The notes: generated by a model not told the origin, from the sequence alone. A stretch of DNA of 64,000 nt from Alkalitalea saponilacus (GCF_900168165.1 NZ_FUYV01000010.1:1-64000); one strand, 5' to 3'. Numbered from the stretch's first letter, positions 1 through 10,107 are shown. Translations and numbers: made by a program.

Positions 1-930
1 GAAATGGTTATCTCCGGAGTAATCTCTGTAATGTCAGCTCCCGTTGGCATGATCACCAAAATGGTGTTCTCCTCATCATCGATGGATGTTTCTCCGATTT
101 GATCAGGAACAGAGAATTCGATAATCAGGTCGCCATCTCTTAAAAGATTTTCAACAGTCACAGTATATACTTTTTGTTCTGACTCATCCTGAGTTTTTAC
201 AGTATATTCAACAGGCCCTGTTGAGAAATCAACAGAAACCTCAGATTCAGGATCTACCGTTGTATTGCCTGCTAAACTTATTACCGGAGCAAGATCCGTT
301 AAATCGTAACCTGTTGGCATCGTTACATGAATGGTTGATTCCTCATGATCAATTAAAGTTTCATCCAACTGATCTGTAATGGTAAAACTAATGATTCTTA
401 GGTCGTTTTCGGATGAGGTGTTTACTGTAACTGAATATTCTTGTGTATCTTCATTTTGTGCTGTAACGGTAAATATTACTGATCCTTCAGAAAAATCTAC
501 CGAAGATCCTGACTGTGGATTCACTGTCGCCTCTTCTGAAATCTGGATATCCGGTGACAGGTCACTTAAATCGGCACCATAAGGCATGGTGACAAATATT
601 TCAAATGTCTCATCGTTAATCACAGTCTCTTCGATTTGCCCTTCTATGGCAAATGATAAGATTCTGTTTTCACTATTTGGAGCCATCTCAATTATTACTG
701 TATACTCCTTTGTGGTTCTGTCTTCGGCTCTGACTGTAAAAACAACGTTCCCTTCAGAAAAATCCACCGGTGTTCCGGATTCCGGAGCAACAGATGCTTT
801 TTCAGACAGTTCGATGGTTGGGGTAATTTGCGACAAGTCTGTTCCAAAAGGAACAGTTATGGTAATGGTCTGCTCTTCCTGATTGATTTCTGAACTTATT
901 TGTTCTGGAACGTTAAAGGCTAAAATCTCT
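1..930 (-). repeat. Tandem DUF5018-like protein repeats in the M1 peptidase
   Basis: Four in-frame copies of about 85-90 codons each. Each copy begins with a hydrophobic-x-F stretch (ILAFNV, ILSFAI, IISFTI, IIEFSV). In the middle comes (V/M)P(F/Y/T)GxDL, and the end is VDFSxGxVxxTV followed by YTV. The fourth copy is interrupted by the window edge. The protein-level similarity is obvious by eye, while the DNA has diverged, so the duplications are old rather than slipping tandem repeats. Confidence 0.75.
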
Positions 931-2669
931 TTTTTATGGCTCCTGATTTCTCTGATGATCCACTCATCAGGGTCTATTTCAATTTGTTGAATTGCTTTTC
1001 CAAAGTTGAATGTGAATTGTTGTTCAACAGCGTTATTAACAACTCTTTCGATGACAGAAGTTCCATCATCAAAATTGAACTTAATATCCACTTCCATTTC
1101 AAAAACTTCACGGTCGCCCCAAATGGCATTTTGTCTTTGAAACAGGGTGAATGTTGTTTCACCGCTAACATCGTCTGTTAGATAGTCATAGCTGTATATA
1201 GGGAACGCGAAATCGTATACCCACTGTTGGAAGAAGGTTGTTAAATCTTTTCCACTGATGGCTTGGCAATGGTCTCTGAAATCCTCAGTGGTGGCATGCC
1301 CAAACCTGAAGTTTGGGTTTTGTGCATATGATTTGATGCAGTCAAAAAAGAGTTCATCCCCCAATTGCCCTCTTAGCATATGCAGAAGCCAAGCTCCTTT
1401 TTCGTAGTAAATTTCTTCAAAAATGTAATCATAATTAGAGTCGTCACTAAGATACAGATTAGGAAAGTCGTTGAATCTTTTCTCCATCGCTCTCATGCGG
1501 GTATGATACTCTTCAATATTAAAATCAGATGAAAACTCCTTATAAAGAGCTTCTGCATAAGTGGCAAACCCTTCGTTCAACCAAACATGTTGCCATGTTT
1601 GATTGGTAATGGAAGCTCCAAACCACATGTGTGAAGTTTCGTGAACAATGATATCAGCCCAATTTTCTCCAAAACCCCCGATAATTGGGTTGGTTTGATT
1701 TTCAATGGCCCAGCTTAAGGGCACCTGTGTCATTCCAAATTTTTCATCGGCAAACGGATAATCACCAAAGTAGTGAATGAAGGCATCCATTATGTCATGC
1801 ATCTTCACCATCGCACTATTAGCATCAACAATATCTTGAGGATATGCATAAAACTCTAACGGGAATGAATTCCCGTTTACGGTATTTTCGTATTGATCTT
1901 CAATCAAAACATAGTTTGATACTGCCACCAGGATATAATATGGCACAATGGGATGTTCATGTCTCCATTGAAAGGTTCTTTTTCCATTTTCTACTGGAGG
2001 GTTATCATTTAGAAGAACTCCATTAGAAACCGCCATGAGAGGTTGTCCGTTATATGATTCATCGGGAATTGTAATGTCCACCCAAACACGGTCGGCTTTA
2101 TCAGTTGGCCCGTCTTTACAAGGAAACCAGTAATGCGACAAGTATGGCGTGCTATAATTGGCGATGGCCGGCACTGTTTGGTTGGAATGCCTATCGAAAC
2201 GAAATCCTTTATTAATAAAGCGTCCCGGTGCCAATGGAGGGTTACCATTGTAGACAATTCTGAGTTTTACGGTTTCTCCTACATTAAATGAACTGTTTAG
2301 CCCCAGGGTGAGCAGATTATTTTCCAAAGTCCACGAGGTTGCATCTTCTCCTACTGAAGTGATCTCAAAATCACTGTGGAGATTTAGTACAACCTGGTTC
2401 AGGTTGTTAACTGCTGTAAGTTCTATGTAAACATCACCATATATCTTTTCATTTTCTATATCAACATCAATGTGTAAATGATAAAAGCGGATATCAATGT
2501 TTTCATCTGTTTCAAGCAAATCCTCAGCCGGTGAACTCAGTTGCATTAATTGATTGTTGAGGTTAGCTTCAGCCGGTCTTTGCCGGCTTTGCGCAGAGGT
2601 GCTCAATGCGATGGCTAATAAGGCCATTGTCAATAAAAGGTTTTTTAGAAGGTAGTTGTTAGGTCTCAT
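1..2669 (-). CDS. Secreted M1-family metallopeptidase, C-terminus cut by window edge
   Basis: About 889 residues are visible, from an ATG at 2669 to the left edge. Residues 1-26 form a signal peptide, so the enzyme is exported. A gluzincin active site is present: HETSH near residue 343 (zinc ligands and catalytic Glu) followed by the third ligand in WLNEGFA, and an AIENQ motif near residue 321 stands where M1 aminopeptidases have GAMEN. The expected role is removal of N-terminal residues from peptides outside the cytoplasm. From about residue 580 four copies of an 85-90-residue beta-rich module follow, the last one truncated by the edge; they resemble the DUF5018-type repeats on Bacteroidota surface proteins. 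A T9SS sorting domain or anchor may lie beyond the edge. The family call is firm; the substrate is unknown. Confidence 0.9.
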   Translation of the reverse strand, partial: MRPNNYLLKNLLLTMALLAIALSTSAQSRQRPAEANLNNQLMQLSSPAEDLLETDENIDIRFYHLHIDVDIENEKIYGDVYIELTAVNNLNQVVLNLHSDFEITSVGEDATSWTLENNLLTLGLNSSFNVGETVKLRIVYNGNPPLAPGRFINKGFRFDRHSNQTVPAIANYSTPYLSHYWFPCKDGPTDKADRVWVDITIPDESYNGQPLMAVSNGVLLNDNPPVENGKRTFQWRHEHPIVPYYILVAVSNYVLIEDQYENTVNGNSFPLEFYAYPQDIVDANSAMVKMHDIMDAFIHYFGDYPFADEKFGMTQVPLSWAIENQTNPIIGGFGENWADIIVHETSHMWFGASITNQTWQHVWLNEGFATYAEALYKEFSSDFNIEEYHTRMRAMEKRFNDFPNLYLSDDSNYDYIFEEIYYEKGAWLLHMLRGQLGDELFFDCIKSYAQNPNFRFGHATTEDFRDHCQAISGKDLTTFFQQWVYDFAFPIYSYDYLTDDVSGETTFTLFQRQNAIWGDREVFEMEVDIKFNFDDGTSVIERVVNNAVEQQFTFNFGKAIQQIEIDPDEWIIREIRSHKKEILAFNVPEQISSEINQEEQTITITVPFGTDLSQITPTIELSEKASVAPESGTPVDFSEGNVVFTVRAEDRTTKEYTVIIEMAPNSENRILSFAIEGQIEETVINDETFEIFVTMPYGADLSDLSPDIQISEEATVNPQSGSSVDFSEGSVIFTVTAQNEDTQEYSVTVNTSSENDLRIISFTITDQLDETLIDHEESTIHVTMPTGYDLTDLAPVISLAGNTTVDPESEVSVDFSTGPVEYTVKTQDESEQKVYTVTVENLLRDGDLIIEFSVPDQIGETSIDDEENTILVIMPTGADITEITPEITI

Positions 2670-3076
2670 ATTTATTAATTTATTGAGTTTTCAGTTAAAA
2701 AAACAACAACAAGTTATTAAACTTGTTGCTCATTGTCTTTACTGTTTTTATAGACTGAACATTAATTCTGATATATCAATCGTTTTTATTGATGAAAGAA
2801 AACACCATCAAAAAAATCAACCCATAGGCCAATGGTCTTTTTTATTTAAAAGTTTTTGTTTGGAGAAAGAGTTCTTTGCAATCTAAAATCTGCTCGTAGT
2901 TGGTATATGTATATTGGTGTAAGATTCTGATTGATTCGTAAAAAATGAATTGTAAATAGTCCATTATTAGCTGAAATTTGAACCATAAAGTTGTTTAAAT
3001 AGCATAGCGTTTATAAACCTTATCACTTGAAGACGAGACAGAATAAATGTGCTGTTGAAGAAAAATTTTATTTGCT
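2670..3076. other. Divergent intergenic region
   Basis: AT-rich spacer between the divergent M1 peptidase and capD-like genes. It should hold both promoters. I could not identify convincing Bacteroidota promoter boxes or any structured element, and the short ORFs across it do not look like genes. Confidence 0.5.
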
Positions 3077-4987
3077 ATGAAGGATTTTTTGCTTAAAGCT
3101 ATAACAAGAAGAATTATTTCACCGTGGTGGATTCTTCTCATTGATATTATGTTGGTTGCCAATGCATTTGTTGTTTCATATATTGTTCGATTGAATGTTT
3201 TGCTTCCGGCGTATAGCGTTTGGGATTTTGCCAAGGGAGGTGCATATGTTACTCTGGTTTATGGTTTTGTCTTTTACGTTTTTCGGGTTCATAAAGGTGT
3301 CATTCGTCATACCAACTTTGCTGAATTGCGAAAGCTGGTTTTGGCATCTGTTGTTGCTGCTGGAATCATGTTATCATTTGCTACCATCCTTCGTTTATTA
3401 AATCTGGATATAGGATTGGTACCTCGACTGGTCATATTGCTGCACTTTATGTTGGCCGTTTTCTTTTGCTTTGGGTTCAGGCTTCTGGTTCGGGAAACAT
3501 ACGCGTATTTAACGCACACGCGAGGTACAGAGCATGTTGTGATCTTTGGGACCGATGATTTGGGACTTATTACATTGGAGGCTATTAAAAACGACAAGGA
3601 GAGTCCATATGAAGTAGTAGGATTTGTTGATGATGAACCTTCAAAGTGGAACATGACTTTACACTCTTTGCCTGTTTTCAGTTGGGAAAAACTTTTGGAG
3701 TCTGATGGAAAACTAAAGCATATTGAAGAAGTAATTCTGGCTGTTTCGGATATCTCAGTAAAGCGTAAACAGAAAATTGCTGATGAGTGTTTGAAGAAAG
3801 GATGGAAACTTAAAGTGATGCCATCGGTGGGGAACTGGGTGAATGGTATCTCAAATACGGGACAGATTCGGGATGTTAGAATCGAGGATTTACTGGGACG
3901 TGACGAAATTCATCTCAATCTACTTCGGATTCAGGAAGGGTTGGAGAATAAAACAATCCTGGTTTCAGGTGCTGCCGGGTCTATCGGTTCTGAAATAGTC
4001 CGACAATTGTTACGGTTTCCTGTTCGTCAGATCATCATGCTGGATCAGGCTGAATCAGCTTTGTATGATCTGCAACAAGAGATTATTCTACGGCACTTTG
4101 ATGCTCCTTTTAAGATTGTCTTGGCGGATATAACCAATTATAAATCTATGCGACAGGTTTTTGAAACCCATCGTCCCCATGTGGTTTATAATGCCGCAGC
4201 TTATAAACATGTACCATTGATGGAGGATGCTCCTTACGAAGCCATTCGGGTAAATGTAGGAGGTACCAAAATTTTGGCAGATTTATCGGTTGAATTTGGG
4301 GTGGAAAAGTTTGTGATGGTTAGCACCGACAAAGCAGTAAACCCGACAAACGTAATGGGAACTTCTAAACGGATCTGTGAGATTTATATCCAATCCATGT
4401 CGCAGGTACCGGGTATAAAAACCGCATTCATCACCACTCGTTTTGGAAATGTTCTGGGTTCAAATGGTTCAGTGGTTCCTTTGTTTAAACGTCAAATAGA
4501 ACAAGGAGGACCAATTACCGTGACCCATCCCGAGATTACCCGTTACTTTATGACCATTCCCGAGGCTTGTCAGCTAGTATTGGAGGCTTCGTTTATGGGT
4601 AATGGAGGGGAAATATTTGTGTTTGACATGGGAGAGCCAGTGAAGATTGTTGATCTGGCAGAAAAAATGGTTAAGCTCTCCGGGTTGAATCTTGGTGAAG
4701 ATATTGATATTGTTTTCACCGGTCTTAGACCCGGTGAAAAGCTTTATGAAGAGTTGCTGGCTTCTGCTGAAAACACAAAACCTACACATCATGACAAAAT
4801 TATGATTGGTAAGGTTAAATCATTTAATTACAGTGAGGTTAACGCGAATGTTTTAAACATTCTCGAGTTACTTTATGGTGAAGGCGAGGGTCTCTTGATT
4901 GCTCATATGAAAGCCATGGTTCCTGAGTTTGTTCCGCAAAACGGAAGATTTAAAAGTGTAATACACGAAGAGTCTGCCCTAACCTGA
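3077..4987 (+). CDS. Membrane UDP-sugar 4,6-dehydratase/epimerase, CapD/WbpM family
   Basis: 636 residues. Roughly the first 140 form four transmembrane helices, then a Rossmann-like linker domain, then an extended short-chain dehydrogenase domain with the NAD(P)-binding GAAGSIG motif near residue 300. Around residues 415-431 the catalytic stretch reads STDKA...NVMGTSK, so Met replaces the usual catalytic Tyr. This is the Ser-Met-Lys form known in WbpM-type dehydratases. The family converts UDP-GlcNAc to a 4-keto-6-deoxy sugar, the first step towards di-N-acetylated or amino sugars of surface glycans. The wza-wzc pair nearby suggests a role in capsule or exopolysaccharide. The family is clear; the exact sugar is not. 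Confidence 0.9.
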   Translation: MKDFLLKAITRRIISPWWILLIDIMLVANAFVVSYIVRLNVLLPAYSVWDFAKGGAYVTLVYGFVFYVFRVHKGVIRHTNFAELRKLVLASVVAAGIMLSFATILRLLNLDIGLVPRLVILLHFMLAVFFCFGFRLLVRETYAYLTHTRGTEHVVIFGTDDLGLITLEAIKNDKESPYEVVGFVDDEPSKWNMTLHSLPVFSWEKLLESDGKLKHIEEVILAVSDISVKRKQKIADECLKKGWKLKVMPSVGNWVNGISNTGQIRDVRIEDLLGRDEIHLNLLRIQEGLENKTILVSGAAGSIGSEIVRQLLRFPVRQIIMLDQAESALYDLQQEIILRHFDAPFKIVLADITNYKSMRQVFETHRPHVVYNAAAYKHVPLMEDAPYEAIRVNVGGTKILADLSVEFGVEKFVMVSTDKAVNPTNVMGTSKRICEIYIQSMSQVPGIKTAFITTRFGNVLGSNGSVVPLFKRQIEQGGPITVTHPEITRYFMTIPEACQLVLEASFMGNGGEIFVFDMGEPVKIVDLAEKMVKLSGLNLGEDIDIVFTGLRPGEKLYEELLASAENTKPTHHDKIMIGKVKSFNYSEVNANVLNILELLYGEGEGLLIAHMKAMVPEFVPQNGRFKSVIHEESALT

Positions 4988-5053
4988 TTTGGGGATTTGA
5001 TAAAAAAGATTGTCCTATATATGTTAAATGCCTAATAGTCTAACATTCAATTT

Positions 5054-6862
5054 ATGAAGCGTGTTGTTTGTGTCGTAGTTTTTGTTGTCATGGTTGCTAT
5101 TGTTAATGCAGCCAGCTTTTTTGTTACTGTGGATGGAACTGCTGATGGGATTGGCACACATAATCATCCCTGGGATTTACAAACAGCGCTTGATCATCCT
5201 GAAGATGTTCAGCCAGGTGATACCATCTGGATACATGGCGGACTTTATACTGGAGTTTTTACTTCACATCTGAGAGGAAGAGAGGGTGCTCCGATAATTT
5301 TGAGATCCATTCCCGGAGAGACAGTGGTCATTGACGGTAATTCAGATGGAGATGAATTAGGAGTGCTCAATATCATGGGACAGTATACATGGTATTGGGG
5401 GTTAACCATTACCAACAGTGATATAACCGGCGAGAATTATTACCGGGATGGAATCTACTTTATAGGTCATTCCAACAAAGTCATTAATTGCTATATTCAC
5501 AACAATGGCGGAAATGGAGTTGGTTTTTGGCGACCAGCAACCAGCAGCGAGATTTACGGTACAATTATTTATCATAACGGGTTCCGCGGATCCCGACGAG
5601 GTCATGGACACGGAATTTATGGTCAAAACCAAACTGGTACCAAACTGATAAGAGATAATGTCCTCTTTAATTCATTTGGAATTGGGATTCAAATATATAC
5701 CGAGGAGGGAGCCATTGAAGGATTTGTTCTGGAGGGAAATATTATTTTTAACAGCGGCATTCCCGGAAACCGTGCCATAGATCGCAACATTCTTGTGGGA
5801 GGCCTCCAACCGGCAGACCGCATATCCATTCGTAACAACATAATTTACAATCGCCCGCAATACTCATCAAAGGCTAGTGTGCAGCTGGGATATGGCGTTG
5901 AAAACAGGAATGCTGAGTTCTCTGATAATATTATTGTTGACGGGACATTACATGTGATAAAGGGATGGAATTCCCTACAAATAGTGAGAAATCGTTTTTT
6001 TGCAAGAAACCCGGAAACTCCTCTCATTGCATTTGAGGATTTCTCTTTAATCAATAACCCGGTAATTAATAATAACCAATATTTTGCAGGAACATTGAAC
6101 TTTGACAGTTTCTCCGAATGGCAAATCAAAAGTAACCAGGATCAAAACAGTACTTTTCAGTCAAGAGTACCTGTAATTTCCACTTATGAGATATCTGTTA
6201 ACAGGTATGAGAAAGGTCGTGGGCAAATTGCTGTGTTTAATTGGGGAAATCAGGAGTTTGTATCAGTAAATCTATCCCCTGTATTGAGTGTTGGACAAGA
6301 GTTTCAGATTTTTGACGTTCAGAATTTATCAGGTAATCCGGTGTTGAGTGGTGTTTACAAGGGTGGTACAATTCAACTTCCAATGCGGTTGACAGATATT
6401 GAACTTCCGTTTCTTGAAGACAGTTTTAAGGATGAGTTAGTACATACCTCACCAGAATTTGGGATATTTCTGGTTCTTCCGGTTAAAGACGGTTACGCAA
6501 CTGGACCTGAGGTTTCCGAAGTTTTGCCAATGAAAATCAGGAAGTGTTACCCTAACCCAACAGTGGACATTTTAGCTGTTGATTTCTATGCTCCCTCAAG
6601 AGATATATTGAAGGCTGAGGTTTTTGATGAAGCAGGAAGATTGATGCATCATGAGGAGTATCGTGCAACTTTTGGGGACAACACCCTTATTCTGAATCTG
6701 GCATCACTGTCTGGGGGGGTATACATCATATCTCTGTCCGGAACATCAGGTCAGAAAAGCGAATGCAAAGTTTTAAAGCGTGATTTTGTTTTGAATATGA
6801 ACTCGGGAGGCGGGGTGAAGGTTGATGATGAGAGTGATCAGGATCGCGAGAATTTTGATTAG
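5054..6862 (+). CDS. Secreted right-handed beta-helix protein with T9SS sorting domain
   Basis: 602 residues. A signal peptide covers about residues 1-20. The middle (about 30-350) has the Asn/Gly-rich, short-strand pattern of parallel beta-helix (pectate-lyase-like) proteins, for example repeated NxI(I/F)xN turns. From about residue 497 there is a T9SS type-A C-terminal domain: YPNPTVDIL, then an EVFDEAGRL strand, then LSGGVYIISL, ending near KVLKR. Such proteins are secreted across the outer membrane by the gliding/PorSS machinery and bind or cleave polysaccharides. Unusually, about 25 Gly/Asp/Glu-rich residues follow the normal CTD end. It sits 66 bases after the capD-like gene and may be cotranscribed with it. 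The substrate is unknown. Confidence 0.85.
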   Translation: MKRVVCVVVFVVMVAIVNAASFFVTVDGTADGIGTHNHPWDLQTALDHPEDVQPGDTIWIHGGLYTGVFTSHLRGREGAPIILRSIPGETVVIDGNSDGDELGVLNIMGQYTWYWGLTITNSDITGENYYRDGIYFIGHSNKVINCYIHNNGGNGVGFWRPATSSEIYGTIIYHNGFRGSRRGHGHGIYGQNQTGTKLIRDNVLFNSFGIGIQIYTEEGAIEGFVLEGNIIFNSGIPGNRAIDRNILVGGLQPADRISIRNNIIYNRPQYSSKASVQLGYGVENRNAEFSDNIIVDGTLHVIKGWNSLQIVRNRFFARNPETPLIAFEDFSLINNPVINNNQYFAGTLNFDSFSEWQIKSNQDQNSTFQSRVPVISTYEISVNRYEKGRGQIAVFNWGNQEFVSVNLSPVLSVGQEFQIFDVQNLSGNPVLSGVYKGGTIQLPMRLTDIELPFLEDSFKDELVHTSPEFGIFLVLPVKDGYATGPEVSEVLPMKIRKCYPNPTVDILAVDFYAPSRDILKAEVFDEAGRLMHHEEYRATFGDNTLILNLASLSGGVYIISLSGTSGQKSECKVLKRDFVLNMNSGGGVKVDDESDQDRENFD

Positions 6863-7260
6863 GTGCAATAATGAGTGTTGTGGCCTGGCTGTATTATTCG
6901 GCCATCGTTAAGAAGAAACAGCTATTTGGTTTCCGTCTTCAATTTGGAATTAATTTAGCTTTCGCTTTCAGTGCTTGGCTGCGACAAATATTTCTTAACG
7001 ATTCTTTAATATCTCAAACAATTTCACGGAAAATTGAAGTTGAAGCTACAACTATCTATTACTAAAACCATATACCCTTCTTCAATTGTTGAATTGGGGT
7101 ATTGTGAATAAACTATTTAGGGATTGCTGAAAAACTCTTACATAGTTAATAATGTGTGATATATCCTTGGTTTTAGTCATTAAAGTGCAAGCATTTTTAA
7201 TATAACTATAGAATTTTCGAACATTGAAAAGGCTAGAAATAATGGAAACTTCCGCCTTTG

Positions 7261-7471
7261 AAAAATGCCGTTAAGAATAACAATGTGACAGGCGTAAAAA
7301 TATGCGTTGTTTGAGCGTAGCGAGTTCGCAGATTTTAGCCTGGCAGATTGTTATTTAGGCAATTTTTCAGCAGCGGCGGCATTTTTTGCTTACTTTTTTT
7401 GCTGTTGTGGAGCGAAGCGGATCACGCAATACCTTTAAAAGATTAACACAACATGAGTAAAAAAAGTAAGA
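7261..7471. repeat. Two adjacent long imperfect inverted repeats
   Basis: The first structure pairs 7261-7293 with 7338-7388: AAAAATGCCG with CGGCATTTTT, and AATAACAAT with ATTGTTATT. An inner stem pairs 7291-7306 with 7327-7340. The second pairs GCTTACTTTTTTT...TGTTGT (7388-7409) with ACAACA...AAAAAAAGTAAG (7448-7471). Similar GAGCG(T/A)AGCG words occur in both loops. This looks like a non-coding interspersed element or structured RNA rather than a simple terminator. No copy elsewhere in the window was recognised. Confidence 0.55.
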
Positions 7472-7661
7472 GCCCGTCCTGCTTGAGGACAAAAGAATTA
7501 TTATTTTGGTCTGTTGACATTTTCAGCAGACCTAGTTATAATACGCCTGTATGACAATAAATGTTTAGGTATTGGAGAATAGGCATCTCTGTATGACTTT
7601 GAGTAAAGGTTCTTAATGGTGTTAATATTTTATATCCTGTCGGGAAATAAACCAAATAAAC

Positions 7662-7697
7662 CACAAAGAACACAATGTGGACATTGTGTTCTTTGTG
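7662..7697. repeat. Perfect 17-bp inverted repeat with 2-nt loop
   Basis: The 17 bases at 7662-7678 are exactly complementary to 7681-7697, with GG between. The arm begins CACAAAGAACACA. It lies 70 bases past the stop of the wzc-like gene. No T-run follows on either strand, so it is not a standard intrinsic terminator. It could be a processing or protective hairpin, or an inverted duplication. Confidence 0.7.
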
Positions 7698-7767
7698 AGC
7701 TCTGCAAAATGCTTTAAGAACTATGGTGGTGGTATTTTTAAAATTTCAGAGTTCTTACTATCAAAGT

Positions 7768-10107
7768 TTAATTTGCAAAATACTTATTGTTGGTTACATT
7801 ATAACCGTATTTATAACTGTACTCTTTCTTTTGAAATGGTATTCCATTCATCAAAACACTTAAATGTGGGATGTTTTTTACTTTCTCATCCCGCAGATTA
7901 ATCTTCAAAACAGGTTTTGGTGTGGAATTATGCCTTACCACCAAAATGTTGGCATCAGCGTATTCTGTTAACAGATGTGCATCTGCCACTAATCCTAACG
8001 GAGGGGTGTCTAAAATGACAACATCGTATTGTTCCTGATATTTTTCTAGCAAACCCTTTGTGGAATCGCTCGCGATTAATTCAGATGGATTGGGCGGTAT
8101 TTGACCTGAAAAGATAATGTGTAGATTAGGGGTGTTTGTATCGGTGTGAATGATCTCTTCTGTGGTGGCGTCACCGGTATAGAATTTACTCAGACCATTG
8201 CCATTAACGGAAATACCCGAGTGTTTGGTTAATGATGGCCGCCGCATGTCAAACTCTATCAACAGAGTTTTTTTGTCGAGCATAGCAAATGATCGGGCCA
8301 GGTTTATTGCGCAAAAACTCTTTCCTTCCCCCGGTAGAATGCTGGTAATGAGAATGGTTTTGCCAAAGTTTTTATGCTTATAATACCCCAAAGATGTCCT
8401 GATGCTTCTAAAAGATTCAGAGAGCAACGTGTTATCAGGTTTTTCTGTAACCATATTTTTCTTTTTCTGAGGTTTGTTGAAAGGGATTTCACCAATGATT
8501 GGCAGTGGTGAAATATCTTTAATGTCCTCTGCTTCCAATACTTTATCATTGGTGAAAACCAGAAGGAACACAACAACGGTAGGCAAAAGCAATCCACCCA
8601 AAAGTATCATTATCATGTATTGCTTGCTGTTTGGTTGAACCATCCCTCTAATCATGGCCTCTTCAATAATTTCGTTGTCGGCCTGATTGGAAGCCTTAGC
8701 CAGTTGAGCTTCTGTGAGACGGTTTAATAAGAAGGTGTAGGTTTCATTGTTCATCTGACGGCTTCTTTCAATATTTAAAAGCCGTTGCTCAGTGCGGGGA
8801 AGCATTCTTATTTGTGTACTCAGATTATATAACCTTCTGTTGATGTCTTCCAGGGTTAGGTTTGTGGTGGCAACCACGCTTTTAATGGTTTCCTGTATGT
8901 TGGATTTAAGGTTTTCTATACTGGCATTGATTCTTGTAATGTTTGGGTTTTCACTGGTGGCATTAAACATCATTGCAGATCTTTCTGCACTCATGTCGGA
9001 AAGTTGTCGGATTAACTGACTCAGCATAGGATCATCAATTCCGGCCGATGATGGCGCAATGATTTCATTTACATCTCTGTTACTGTCAATATAATCAACC
9101 AGGTACGAATAGTAGTCCAGCTTTGCCATTATGGCAGAGCGCTGATCTTCAAGCTCACGTGATCGGGTTATAATCATTTGTCCCTGATGAGAAACATCCA
9201 TAATCTCATGTCGTGACCGGAAATTTTCCAATACATTTTCTGCTGCACTCAGAGAGTCGGCAACTCCTTCAAGTTGACTTTCTATAAACTGGATGGTGTT
9301 TAAGGCCACCTGGTTTTTTCGTTCCAATGTATAGTTAACAGCTATGCTCGAAAGCGCATTTAAAAAATCAACTCCCTTTTGAGGGTTGTTTTCCAAAATG
9401 GATAAATCTACAATAGTGGAACCATAATGAACCGGCTCAAGACGCGTATTGGCTTGATAATGACCAATTAGTTGGTTTATGTTGTTTATGGTAAAGCTGT
9501 AGGTTTTGTTTTCATAGTTGGATCCCGGCATGTTTTCCTCAATTGGTAAAACTGAGAAAGAAAATCTAGGATGTGTGATTCTTTCATAAAAGCCCGCCTC
9601 TTTGGAAAACGATTTGTCGTTTTCCATGGTAAGCACAAAGCGATCCAAGGATTTAAATTCAATATTAAAAGTTGCATTTGGAGGACTCACTTCTGACGAA
9701 TCAATCAACACACGAAAGGGAGACGATCGGTAAATTTCCTGTTTTCTAAATCTTCCAACTTCATAATAGGAAATACCAAAATCTAATTGACGTAATGCAC
9801 GCTCAATCTGTCTTCTGGATCTGAGTATGATGGCCTGATTTTCGATGTGACTTTGATTTCCCAATGATATTCCGGGAAGCATGTTTTGACCCATCCCAAC
9901 ACGCGGAGCGCTACCTTCCTGAGCATCTGAAATCATGATGCGGGCACTTACCCGGTGCATTGGCGGTGTGGTTTCCCACGATATATAAGCGATGATAAGG
10001 GCAACTCCTAAAAAGATTGGCCAGAGATACCAATAATTTAAAGCTCTGAAGAAAAGCTTTTTTATGTCTATGTTCCGCTCTTGATCAACTTCTTCGTAAC
10101 TTTTCAT
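7768..10107 (-). CDS. wzc: Wzc-type polysaccharide co-polymerase / tyrosine autokinase
   Basis: 779 residues. An N-terminal Wzz-type chain-length domain is bounded by transmembrane helices at about 28-46 and 500-522, with a coiled-coil periplasmic region and a GNVR-like segment between. The C-terminal cytoplasmic BY-kinase domain has Walker A (LPGEGKS, near residue 595), Walker A' (LLIEFDMRRP) and Walker B (VVILDTPP). The last 20 residues hold several tyrosines (EYSYKYGYN), the autophosphorylation cluster. The protein controls assembly and export of capsular or exopolysaccharide. It is 18 bases downstream of the Wza-like lipoprotein gene, so the two form an operon. Length and architecture are normal for Bacteroidota. 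Confidence 0.95.
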   Translation of the reverse strand: MKSYEEVDQERNIDIKKLFFRALNYWYLWPIFLGVALIIAYISWETTPPMHRVSARIMISDAQEGSAPRVGMGQNMLPGISLGNQSHIENQAIILRSRRQIERALRQLDFGISYYEVGRFRKQEIYRSSPFRVLIDSSEVSPPNATFNIEFKSLDRFVLTMENDKSFSKEAGFYERITHPRFSFSVLPIEENMPGSNYENKTYSFTINNINQLIGHYQANTRLEPVHYGSTIVDLSILENNPQKGVDFLNALSSIAVNYTLERKNQVALNTIQFIESQLEGVADSLSAAENVLENFRSRHEIMDVSHQGQMIITRSRELEDQRSAIMAKLDYYSYLVDYIDSNRDVNEIIAPSSAGIDDPMLSQLIRQLSDMSAERSAMMFNATSENPNITRINASIENLKSNIQETIKSVVATTNLTLEDINRRLYNLSTQIRMLPRTEQRLLNIERSRQMNNETYTFLLNRLTEAQLAKASNQADNEIIEEAMIRGMVQPNSKQYMIMILLGGLLLPTVVVFLLVFTNDKVLEAEDIKDISPLPIIGEIPFNKPQKKKNMVTEKPDNTLLSESFRSIRTSLGYYKHKNFGKTILITSILPGEGKSFCAINLARSFAMLDKKTLLIEFDMRRPSLTKHSGISVNGNGLSKFYTGDATTEEIIHTDTNTPNLHIIFSGQIPPNPSELIASDSTKGLLEKYQEQYDVVILDTPPLGLVADAHLLTEYADANILVVRHNSTPKPVLKINLRDEKVKNIPHLSVLMNGIPFQKKEYSYKYGYNVTNNKYFAN

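Larger units (their letters stand above)
6863..7767. other. 0.9-kb non-coding region with hairpin-forming repeats
   Basis: No convincing gene. A 64-codon ORF at 6871-7065 has no recognisable domain and was not called. The stretch 7261-7471 can fold into long imperfect hairpins, and a perfect 17-bp inverted repeat lies at 7662-7697; both are listed separately. The region separates two genes that converge on it. Confidence 0.6.

Noticed and set aside
6871-7065. 64-codon plus-strand ORF after the beta-helix gene
   Set aside because: No domain, signal or conserved feature, biased only by AT content, and followed by a long non-coding repeat region.
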